Below are positions 35,430-46,328 of a stretch of DNA of 64,000 nt, in pieces. Where the stretch lies: positions 2,418,001-2,482,000 of the forward strand of contig NC_063154.1 in assembly GCF_020921035.1 (NCBI RefSeq), in the 5' to 3' direction. Within the stretch, counting starts at the first letter, position 1. The number at the start of each line of letters is the position of its first letter. Both the position numbers and the translations under genes were made by a program. This DNA comes from Rhodamnia argentea (taxonomy: Eukaryota > Streptophyta > Magnoliopsida > Myrtales > Myrtaceae). A model generated the notes under the pieces. The model ran no database searches. It saw only the letters and a program-made list of their open reading frames with translations, and was not told where the DNA came from.

Positions 35430-36300
35430 ATTGTATCAATTCAGTCGTAAATCTTTTTTTTTTTTTTTTGCCAATTCAGTCCTAAACCTTTTGCACATTT
35501 AGTCCTTCTGGCCAATTTTGACCGAAAATCGGTGATGTGGCGCTACCGACGCCGACGTGAATTTTTTAATTATATTTAAATGTTATTCATCTATATTTTT
35601 TATTTTATTTTATTGTTCATTTCTTTTTTTTTTCTTCTCTTCTTCTTCCTTCTCCAACCGGTGGCCGGACATCGCGGCCGACGATTGGCCAGAGGTGAGG
35701 GTCGGCGAGGTCGACCTCGCCGACCCTGGCAAGGTTTACCCTTGCTGTCGCTGGGCAGCACCTGGGTTTACTCTGGGTTCGTCATCATTCATGCAACCTC
35801 CCTCGAAACTTTCCTTCAATCGTGTAGCCCAATCTCTCTCCCTCTCGTCATAGACCAATCGACACGAAAATGGCGGCCAATCCAGATCTAGAATCGACTC
35901 CTTTGCAACTTCGATACTTTCCAAATCGCCATCCCTCAAGGTCTAAGTCAGAGTTGCCGAAGCCGGAGTGACCGTCGAAGCCGAAGAATGCAAAGCCCAA
36001 TCATGGCTGGACACCTCGCCAGCTCGTCCAGAGGCGACAAGGCTTCAGCCCTCGCCTATGACCAGTCATCAGCCATTGTCAAGCTTCAGCTAGAGAAAGA
36101 AGAAGAAGAAGGGAAGGAAAAAAAAAAGAAAGGAAAAATAAAAAAGGAACAATAAAAAAATTAAAAATTATTAAAAATCTTCACGTTAGCGCCGGCCGCA
36201 CCACGTCAGTGATTTCCAGCTGAAATTGGTCGGATGGACTAAATTGGAAGAAATGTAAAAAGTTCAGAACACAATTGAAAAAAAAAATGTTTAGGATCTT
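35430..36300. mobile_element. TIR DNA element of about 0.87 kb, MULE-like or MITE
   Basis: The two ends are inverted relatives over about 140 bp: CAATTCAGTCCTAAACCTTT through CGGTGATGTGGCG at left, and its mirrored form through CACGTCAGTGATTTC at right. The middle is GC-rich with CT-rich and GGCGAGGTCGACCTCGCC palindromic sequence, and has no transposase. I could not confirm a clean target duplication because the flanks are themselves repeats. Confidence 0.6.
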
Positions 36301-36937
36301 AGTTAAAAGGTACCATGCCATTTTCTTGCAAGGAAGAGTGGGAGCATCACTATAGACCAATCGATTCGGCCATACTAGTAATAATACAACCTTGTCTGAT
36401 CGAAGAAAAATGTCAAGGTTTCACATAGACCTTCATCAATCTGTTTATGACTGCTTGAGAAATCTGGCTAAGACTATTCGATACCGTCTCGAAACCATAT
36501 GCGACTTTCTTAATGATAACAAACGAAGCTGAGTTCCAGAGTTCTTTCAATGTTAGACTGAATCAAATCTGACACTGTGATCTCGTAATTTCTAGGTCGA
36601 GTGTTCGTGTAGAGCACGGCAAGAGAACTTAGTAACTGTTCTATTAATGATCTTTTCCTATGTCCCCCTACGTATGGTTTGGGGTAGAAAGATAGACCAT
36701 CATGCAATAGAAAGACTAAGGATGTATAATTTGCTGAACCACGATCTTTCGATCATGACACGCACTTCGAGGATATGGAAAATTGGTTCTAGTAGGGGTT
36801 CAATGGTGAAGTGATTTCCATCCCTAACATGATCAAATAAAAATGAAAACAATAAGAATATTATGCCGTGCTGAAGATATGTTTGAATATTAAGTCAGTC
36901 AAAAAGATAATTGCTGTGTACTTTAGCTTAATGATGG
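36301..36937. other. Intergenic cluster modules
   Basis: 36320-36345 (TTTCTTGCAAGGAAGAGTGG) and 36780-36937 (AAAATTGGTTCTAGTAGGGG, then GAATATTAAGTCAGTCAAAA) match modules near 26050, 26580 and 45180-45310. No gene. Confidence 0.45.
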
Positions 36938-38012
36938 TATTGAGAAAAATATAAATGATTTTGAAGGAAACAAAACTCGGTCTATTGAAAAGACTTTGAT
37001 TTATACATTGAGGATTTGTTATTAATATACCCCTATGCTTTTTATGCTTAATGAGCCTAACGCTCTTATTTTGATAGATGCAGGATTTATGGCGGAAGCA
37101 GTCTCATACGAGGTTTTAGGGGAGATATATTTTTTAATCTTCAGATTAATCCTCACTGTTTACTTCAATCTTATTCCTTTTATTGAACAGGATAAATTTC
37201 CCTCACTAACGGTCGATTTTCCGGTTATGATTGCGTTTCTAAGTTTAATTGATTGACCATCAATCATAAAGATATTAATGTGACTTTCCACAAGAGGAGT
37301 CTTGATTGATTGGCAATCACCCCTTAGACAATTTCCTTTGTTAGAAGCTTGATATAAGAATTCTAGGATTTGATTGTATGGGCGAATAAATCCTCTCAAA
37401 CTTCTGATCGTTCTCTCCTCAATGACCCATGATCTTTATTCATCAATCAACCAACGGCTAGTTTTTGGAGATTGATCCTCGGAGTGGTTCTATTCAGTAG
37501 AAAGCTCGGAAGACGAGGAGTATAAAGAGCATCAAGTTCGAAGACCAGCGAGATAGATTAAGAGTTCATCATCCTTGTTTCAAGAAAGCTTTACTTGCTC
37601 AAAATTGTCAACTTGAGTGTTTATTTGAGATCTTGTGAGAGGTGTAAATAGAGTCAAGTGTGTAGAGTCAGACAGCCTTGATAGAGGCAGCACTCGTTTC
37701 TGCGGAAGTGCTTGTGGCAATCACAACCTCCTGTAATTTTTTAATTGATTACTTAGTGGAATCCAGCCAGTAGACTGTTAGTGTGGGAGAGTTGACATAG
37801 GCTTACCAAAAGCCGAACCAATATAATCTCTTGTGCATTGTCTTCTATTCTTTACTTGCCTCATTTAATTGTTTAATAGAAGCATTGCATAGTTCTGCTG
37901 ATTACTTTTGCTCCTATCAAACTTGATTATTTTATTTCTGCTTTTTTTTTTTTGAGTTTGATTATAAACACCTATTCACTCCCTCTAGGTGTTAGGTCTA
38001 GCCAAAACAACA
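36938..38012. mobile_element. Solo LTR fossil, Ty1/copia type
   Basis: About 1.07 kb inserted into a cluster module, which resumes at about 38013. It resembles the solo LTR at 43185-44271: a start around TTGAGAAAAA, an internal AGCCGAACCA-like block, and an end with CTATTCACTCCCTCTAGGTG. No internal coding region. The flanking duplication is not clear, so this copy is probably older. Confidence 0.6.
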
Positions 38013-39651
38013 GCTAGAACTCTTTGGTTAAGTTGGATTATCTAGATGCAAAATTTTTCGAAAGATGTCGGGAATCGAAGGCTTGTAGGAGGAGGAAATT
38101 TTTTCCTATCAGATTACGGAACTAAGCTCCTTGATAATTGAACATGATCTGCGAGGCTTATGTGGAATAAAAATTTATGGCTCTGTATGATTAAAGAAAA
38201 CTTGTCAGTTTTTTTGTTTTCAATTTCCAAAATCGATGGGTTAGTTAATGATGTAGTCCACACTTAACTACTCAAATAATAGGATTGGGAGAGTTACTTA
38301 TACACACGGAAACTCCATAACAAAAATGAGCAGAAATTTCAATTTCATGCTAGCTTGGGAAAATGGTCATGACATTGTCGACACAAATCGAAATGACCTG
38401 ATTCCAAAGCCAAAAGTGCGAAGACTCTGTGATCTATAACTTTTCTGGTTTTTTTTTTTTTTCAGGTGAGCACTTGAGGAACGTTGATACTGTGAAGGAA
38501 GTGGATGAACGTGAATAGACAGAATGAGAAAAAAGACAAGAAATTTAGTGGTTGCTCTTCTAGGCGTCCAAGGAAGTTGAAATGACATTAGTTCTTTTAG
38601 ATTAATGGTTGCAACTCTTTAAGAATGCAGACTTTTAAAAAGCTCCGACTCTTCAATGACAGAGTAAAATTCTTCTAAGTTTTCAAGGGGTTTGAACTCT
38701 TCGAGGTTCAAGGGAATTGCACTAAAAAAAATTTAATTAATCAAATTTGGTGTTTTTTCTATAGAAACTTGATGGCCTTTTAAAACAAAACAAAAGAAAA
38801 GCGAAAGACTAAAGTCAAATCTAGAAACTAGAAGTTATTAAAGTACATTGAAACCAGAAGCTCTTAGAAATTAGGAGTTATTAAAAGTACAATATTTTCA
38901 ATGCCTGTGGTTGTCCCAAAATGTCTTGTTGTAAACCTCCAAGGCATGGGAAATGACAAAAGACTTTATGACAAAGTCAAAGATGAGACTCTTGCTGGTG
39001 AGGGACTTGCCAAGGAGGGCTTATCGATGTTAGGCTTATTGACCTTGAATGCAGGCTGATCTTCTTAGCTAAGCGAACTGGTCTTTGAATAAAGGCTGCA
39101 TTAGTTAAAAAATTTCAGTAGTTGTTTTCATTGAATCCACTGGAAAATGTTCTCTTATTTTTAACCTAAGTTTCTAAAAACTTTCGAAACAACTTATTCA
39201 CCGTGGTATTTTCATATCTTATCATTAAAATACGAAAAGATTATCATGTCTGAAGATATATTTGATTATTTAATCGACCTAAAAGATAGTTATTGTGTAC
39301 TTTAACTTTAGAGTAGTGGTAGCACTCTTTCTTTCTTTCTTTAAGTTGGATTTTGTCTAGATGCAAGAATTTCCTTAAAGATGCCATGAAACGGAGGTTG
39401 GTAGGAGGAAGTCGCTGCAGATCAGACTGCAGTAACTAAGCTCCTTGAAAACTGAATGTGGTCTACTAGGCTTAGATGGAATCAAAGTATTGGGACCTGT
39501 TTGGTTAAAGAAAAGTGGTCGATTTTTTTCGTCGCGACTCCCAAGAAATTATTTTCAAACGAAGCATGGGTCCTTCAAGTCAATCTGCCACTAATCTGTT
39601 AATTTATGCAAAAGATGGCATGCTCCTACCATAATTATTTTCATTTGCTTG
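38013..39651. other. Intergenic cluster modules
   Basis: 38020-38165 and 39240-39600 are copies of the upstream module (TCTAGATGCAAAATTTTTCG; GGAACTAAGCTCCTTGATAA). Between them, 38360-39120 is AT-rich with no recognisable gene. Its repeated AGAAACTAGAAG-like motifs recall 31070-31130. Confidence 0.4.
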
Positions 39652-40030
39652 TGAAGGGAACCAATCCCGATTAACATACACAGCAGATTACACGAAATTA
39701 ACAAGCCCTAGAATCAATCTTGAATCATCGATCGGAGAAATGCATCACGTAACGAACGCACCTCGGGTTTTCACAGATTAAATGTACACGATGCAGCCTC
39801 GAGAGAGTCCTTCGTCCGTTTGACGATCAAGAGAGATTTATCGATATTTTCTTCTTCTCTTGTTCATTGAGCGTTTGAAGCGACTCACCCCAACAGAACG
39901 AAGAAACGTGATTCTTATTCACGTTCAAAATATGAGTAACCGCCTTTAGAAGTTATCTAATGTTAGAAGGGGTGTGGTAGCCTACATGGGCGGACCATGG
40001 TACTTACCGTACACCCCATAAAATCCAACA
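39652..40030. mobile_element. Short solo LTR-like fossil
   Basis: A 379-bp insert interrupts the A-type leader. It begins TGAAGGGAACC and ends ATCCAACA (so TG...CA, or TGTTGGAT on the minus strand), with CTTG on both sides. The size fits a small LTR or TRIM-type element. No coding sequence. Copia type is a guess. Confidence 0.45.
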
Positions 40031-40234
40031 TCTTGGTATGGAAAATTGATGTCATTAGATTTTCTATTTGTTGGAGTGGAAAGTTAATTCTGCCGTAGAG
40101 AGAACGCTAAGAGGAATGATACATCTTTCTTGTTTTTCTACCCATGCTGCTGATTAGTCATCGAAGATAATCAATCAATCAATCTGAGTGCTTAGCACCC
40201 AACTTGTCTATTGACTTATACCAAAAGGAGTCTT

Positions 40235-41662
40235 CAAGAATTTATCCTATAACAATTTTGACGGCATGTTACCAACTGAAGGAGCCTTCAAGAATACAAG
40301 TGCCACTTTTATTACTGGAAACAATAAGATCTGTGGAGGAATCCCGGAATTTCGGCTCCCTAAATGCATCACTACACACTCCAAGAGCAAAGGAGTTGCT
40401 TGCAAATTGAAACTCGCGCTCTCTATTATTGGTGGGCTTCTAGGGATGCTTTTTGTTGTGGTTTTTGTGTATGTCTGTTGGTTAAAGAAAAAGAAGAAAA
40501 CTAAAGAACCAACATCATGTTCCATAGCTCATACCAAGCAAATTTATATTATGGAACTCTCCGTAAAACAACCAATGATTTTTCTTCAACTAATTTAATC
40601 GTTGTTAGCAGTTTTGGATCTGTTTACAAGGGAATACTCTAAGAGAATGGGACTAATGTTGCTGTGAAGGTGCTTAATCTTCAAAGCCGAGTGCGAGGCT
40701 CTAAAGCGCATCAAACAACGAAATATTTTGAAGGTACTAATAGTATGCTCAAGTACTGATTATGACGGAAATGACTTTAAAGTTTTGGTCTATGAGTTCA
40801 TTGTGAATGGTACGTAGCCTCGAAGAGTGGTTGCACCCATCTGCAATACCAGTTGATGCAGATGGGCCTTCAAAAAATTTGAGTCTCATCCGAAGGATAA
40901 ACATTTCCATCAACATTGCTTTCGCATTGGATTATCTTCATAACCAATGCCAGAGCACCATAGTCCATTGTGATCTAAAGCCAAGCAATGTCCTTTTAGA
41001 TGCTGAGATGGTTGGACATGTCAGCGACTTTGGATTGGCGAAGATTGTCCTTGAGTCCCCATCTTACACGAGCACAAATATAAGCTCAGCAGGCTTAAGA
41101 GGAACAACTGCTTATGCTGCTCCATGTTTGTCTCCTTGTGTCCTCAAAAGAACTTGTTCATCACAAAATTCTTAATGGCAATTTTTCACAAAACTCTTAA
41201 CTTCTCAATGACATTTAGCACATATTATTTTTCTCATATGTCAACCGTGCATGGTTATTGATATGTGCAGAATATGAAATGGGTAGTGGGGTTTCTATTG
41301 AAGGTGATGTCTACAGTTATGGCATCCTCTTGCTGGAAATGTTCACAGGAATCAGGCCCACAGCCAAGATATTCAAAGAAAATTTGAACCTACATATTTT
41401 TGTTGAGGAAGCTTTGTCTGAACAAGTCCTAGAGATTACTGATCCCATTCTAGTTTGCGAAGTGGAGAGCTATGCAGGCCAAAGCAGAAAGAGCACAATC
41501 CAAGATTGTATGCTAATGGTCTGCGGAATTGGGATTGCTTGCTCAGTTGGAGTCCTAGGAGAGCGAAAGAGCATCACTGATGTAGCAGCTCAACTACGTT
41601 CGATTAGGGACAAGCTTCACGCAGCTGGGGTTACGAGGATAAGTGATATACATAAGCAGTAA
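40235..41662 (+). pseudogene. Kinase-half relic of an A-type LRR-XII gene
   Basis: The A-type leader (about 40080-40230) is fused to the very end of the LRR domain, so no signal peptide or LRR array remains. The membrane segment (about 40405-40485), kinase, APE intron and exon 2 (about 41270-41662) follow. Frame breaks occur near 40540, 40640-40690 and 40810. The intron donor context reads CCATGT rather than CCAGGT, which would remove the APE Glu. A one-base insertion near 41628 changes the C-terminus. HCDLKP and SDFG motifs remain. Non-functional. Confidence 0.8.
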
Positions 41663-43184
41663 GTTATCTAGTACCTCCTTCAAATGCCAAACTGAACCAC
41701 TTATGCATAGCTGGCTTGTGACTAAACGGTTTTTTTTTTTGCCCCCAATCTTGATTAACTTGTTGTTCTGGTAATGTGAAGATGGAGCCGCGAAGGTAAC
41801 AGAGTCATCATGCAGAACCAAAGTGGGATTGGAAAAACGGTGAAGTGACCCAATGAACGATGGCATACGGGAACCTTCAGTTGACTCAACGTCAACGACA
41901 AAGTCTTTCTTCCTCTTTGGAAGGTGGAGAGAGGTGGCAGGAGGTCTTCATGTCATATGCAAACGTGGGACAGATGCTTCTCTAACAGTTTAGACTATGA
42001 ACAGTTCAGATTCTGAAGAACAGACGTGTGTTTTCAGTGCTCCTTCTGAAATGAAAGTTTGGCGTGTAAGAAGAGAAGATTAGGAATGATGCTGTCATCT
42101 TACAGCTGCTGTGCATTGTTTTTGGAAAATTGAAAAGAAAGCCTTTTGTTCTCTTTTGCTAGTTAAATAGTTAGATCCATTAATACGGGCAGAATTAATT
42201 ATCAACAAGATGCACCGGCAGTTGTAGATTTCCTATGGAAAACTAAAAGGAATTGACACAATTCAATGCACGATTTTCTGACATGCGTATGCAACTATTA
42301 ATTGTTGATACAATCTGTATTAGCATTTTTTTTTCCTTCCCCACGCAATCCCGCCTATCCGAGATTGATTATCAGGATCTTATTTAACAGATGCCATGTC
42401 ATTTTCTTGCAAGGAAGAGTGGGAGCATCGCTATTAGGGCATTGACTGCGTACTACGCACGACTCGGAAGTCTAGAGTTGAGACGATGCACGTCGAATCG
42501 GATGACTTTGATGCAAAATTATGTGGTGTAGAAGATATGTTGGACTATCGAGTCGACCAAAAATTAGTTGTTGTGCACATTTAGAGTAGTGGTATGACTC
42601 TTTCTTCAAGTAGAATCATCTAGATGCAAAATTTTCTTAAAGATGTCATGAATCTAGGGCCAGCAAGCTACTAGGAACTTATCGGTCCGATCAACTGTTA
42701 GTGAAGTGATGAATGAAATGACCATATTACAATCCTCAATCTGAATAGTAGATCACTCATTCTCTTCAAAATTTGTAAGTGGTGTCCTTCATTAGTTAAT
42801 AAATAATTGCCAATACAATAATTTTACCACTATAAATGTTGAATGGATCATTGATGTCTTCTTCTTCTTCTTCTTCTTCTTTTTTGGTTTAACCAGTACC
42901 AACGTTTATTTGACAATAACATATTAACCGAATAGCTGATTTACCTGCTTAGCATAGATTATGAGTAGTCATTCACTTCTACAAATGGGCCTATTTTCTC
43001 GCTAGTAGATTACAAATTGCTTACATAGTGTAGCTTAATATTTGTAACTTACGAACAAAATAGCAATTTTACCATCATAAATTCCTAGGCATAAACACAC
43101 TTGTAAATTGTTAGTAACATGCTAATTTGTTAGTAACAAGCTAAATAAATAATTGATTTACCAGGCATAAACACACTTGTAAAT
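41663..43184. other. A-type 3' flank and intergenic modules
   Basis: 41663-42200 is the A-type 3' flank, longer here and most like that of the copy at 46329 (CGATGGCATACGGGAACCTT). 42265-42665 repeats upstream modules. A (CTT)n microsatellite lies at about 42857-42882. No gene seen. Confidence 0.5.
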
Positions 43185-44271
43185 TGTTGAGAAAAACTCC
43201 TAATTGATTTTGAAGTTGACAAAACAACCCGTATTCTCTAATATCTGAGTTAATGCAATGAAATACTTGTTTTGCAAATTGTCCTAATGAATATTCGAAT
43301 GTTAAAGAATGGTTACACAGAATGAATGTGGTAGGAAAAGCTCGGACGATGTCTAAAAGTCTCAGACGCTGTGTAAAGAGCTCAGATGTTGAGTGGGGAG
43401 CTCGGACGTTGTTACATAGCTCGAGGTCTAAGGGAGTATTTCATGGGCAAAGACCAGAATATTATGAAATATCTTTGAGATGATTTGATTAAGATTATAT
43501 ATCATCACAACGGTTAGCAAATCAAGCTGGATTCATTCTTGGGGATTATCAATCATGAAGATCAATCAAGCACATAGGTTAAGGGAGACGAGAGTGACTT
43601 ACCTTATAAAGAACTCTATCTATGGAAACCCAATATCATAATTGTATGTGAGATTCGATCTAACGTGAGATTCTTTCTTTGGTTAACTTCAACAGCTACG
43701 AAATTCTTTGTATATAATCTCGTCCAAATGGGAAGTTTGGAGAGTGATTCTCGGAAGATCTTACAATGGGCAGTTGAAGATGGAGAAGTATAAAATGAGA
43801 CCCCAAGGCTAAAGATGGTAAACATGAGAGAGCAGAAACTTAAATTTCAAGATCAAGAGAGATACACATCCTTCATATATTCTTGATCCAAACACTATAA
43901 TATTCAGAGAGTGCATTCAAGTGTGTGAGTGTTAGATGAGAAGTCTATCGACTCAAGAGTTGTCAATGAGTTGTAACCTCTGAGATATTCACTAGTAGAA
44001 TCCAGCTGATTGGTTACCAATGACCATAAGTTTGAACAAAGCCGAACCACTATAAACTCTCTGTGCAAATTCTCTATCCCTTAAAGTCTTTCTTATTATC
44101 TTGTGATAGTTGAATTATGCACGCTGTTGAATTTGAGGACACCTCGGATCTTGTTAATGATCATTATATGAACTAAGCTCTGAGCTTATCTGTTTAAATT
44201 CTACATTGATTTCTATAGTTCTTTGAAATCATCTATTCACCTCCCTCTAGGTGATAACGCTAGCTCCAACA
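43185..44271. mobile_element. Solo LTR fossil, Ty1/copia type, with target duplication
   Basis: The 1087-bp LTR begins TGTTGAGAAA and ends CTCCAACA. A perfect 5-bp duplication TAAAT flanks it (43180-43184 and 44272-44276). There is no internal region, so it arose by recombination between the two LTRs of a full element. The intact duplication suggests moderate age. It is related to the LTR at 36938-38012. Confidence 0.8.
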
Positions 44272-46217
44272 TAAATTATGAACAATTGTTCATTTGACAA
44301 GTGGACACATATTTGCATTACTCGATTACGTGATGGTAGTAGGTCGCCGACGCCGTTCATAATTTACATGTAAGTACTTGAACAACTGATTACCAGTTGT
44401 ACGAATTTACCAGCAAGATTCATTTCTTACTAAGAAAGTTACATATTGTCTATATCGCGGAACATCGTACCTGTTCTTTCTAAACAGAAACATCAAACAA
44501 GAACAAAATGCTTTATTAGGTCATGCCAACTAAAGAGGAGATCAATCATGAAAAATAACGCGGAACAGATACGATATTTGGTATGAGTAGCATTCTTGCT
44601 GTGGATCAAAAGTCTGATAATCTGCGGTCTTTGTTCAATAACAAGTTTAAAGAAGTATGACAAATGAAATTGATTTACGAAGTTGGTGTACTCGTTTGTA
44701 CGAGGGATTTCTGTCATTGTTTGAATATGGCGCACTTGTTTAAAATACTACTGTATCTAGCACCACTAATCCATGTACAAGGACAAACTAGTTGTTGTTC
44801 CTGGTATGGTACCGACGTAGTCCTAAGGAAAACGGAGCATGAAGAAGAAGAGGGGGCTGGAAAAGTCAGTAGACCCGAGGCCATTCAATGAATGTGGGGA
44901 TACAACACGTGAAGACTCAAAATCAACGATCAGGTCTTTGCCCAGATGCAGACGATCGGCACTGTCAACTTCAGCAGCACGGCTTTCACAATAAATCTCC
45001 TTGACTCTACGAACAACAGCCGTGAAAGTGGCCTTGACATCTGGGAAGCTTCTTGTGGGAATAATCAAAACCGGGACTTGTAGTGGGGGATACGGGAGCT
45101 TTCGGTCATGACACGGCACTTCGAGGATAGAGAAGGATGTTGCGGTGATTTTCACCTCTCTAATTATTCAAAGGAAAATTGGTTCAAGTGGGGGTTCAAT
45201 GGTGAAGTGATTTTCATCCCTAACATGATTTTACAAAAAATAAAAAAATGTTGTGCCGTGCTGAAGATATTTTTGAATATTAAGACAGATCAAAAAGATA
45301 ATTGTTGTGTACTTTAGATTAATGATAGGACTCTTTGCTTAAATTGGATTTTCCAGATAAGATCGCCAAACTAAGCTCCTTGATAATTGGACATGGTCTA
45401 CGAGCCTTACGCGGAAAATCCACTGGAAAGTGTTCTCTCATTCTTAACCTGACTTTTTAAAAACTTTGGAAACAACTTATTCGCCAAAAGACACGAGATT
45501 TTCATATCATATCATTAAAGTACAAAAAGAATGTCATGTCTGAAGATAGTTGCCGGTGTACTTTTACTTTAGAGTAGTGGTAGCACTCTTTCTTTCTTTC
45601 TTTTAGGTCGGATCATCTAGATGCAAAATTTTCTTAAACATGTCATGAATCGGAGGTTGGTGAGAGGAAATTTCTGAAGCATCAGACTGCATTAACTAAG
45701 CTCCTTGAAAACTGAATGTGGTCTACTAGGCTTAGGTGGAATCAAAGTATTGGGACCCCGTTTGGTTAAAGAAAAGTGGTCGATTTTTCGTTGCCTATTT
45801 CCCAAAGTCGATGTGTTTGGTAAGACTTCCAAGAACTATTTCCAAACGGAGCACGGGGATACTTCAAGTCAATCTGCCACTAATCTGTTAATCTATACAA
45901 ACGATGGCATAATCTGAAAATCTGCACGGCTATTTAAATAGATCTCTTCTCCAATACCTCCAGAGAAGCTGAACATTGTCACTCGTGCAAGTTCTTAATT
46001 CCTTGCCTAATTGATGGGCAACTCGAGGAGGACAGCCTCTTGAAAGAATGAAAAGTTCAAATTTCATTAATTTCTAATGTATTGGTGTGAGAGGTTAATT
46101 CTGCCGTAGCGAGAACGCTAGGTGGAGTGTCACATCTTTCTTGTCTTCTAGTGATTTCAGTGCATTAACTACTTTTCTGACCAAAACAAAGAGGCTCTCT
46201 CCAAAATCCTGACCCTC
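44272..46217. other. Upstream region of the intact A gene
   Basis: 45110-45420 and 45530-45905 are two consecutive copies of the cluster's upstream module. 46085-46210 is the A leader (ATTCTGCCGTAGCGAGAACG; AAAGAGGCTCTCTCCAAAAT). On the minus strand 44823-45155 is an open frame of 110 codons without recognised similarity, listed as a finding. Confidence 0.45.
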
Positions 46218-46224
46218 TATAAAT
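46218..46224 (+). promoter_or_regulatory. TATA box of the intact A gene
   Basis: TATAAAT lies about 105 bp upstream of the start codon at 46329 and is conserved in the copies at 27054 and 33946. It is absent from the leaders of the copies at 1521 and 17478. Confidence 0.65.
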
Positions 46225-46328
46225 CTCTTGCCAATGAGGTGTCTAAACCACGTTCGTGTTACGCATCCCATCTCTCATCCGTTCTTAATCTCCCTGCTCA
46301 TCAGTTCGGTCCGCTTCTGCTTTGAGTC

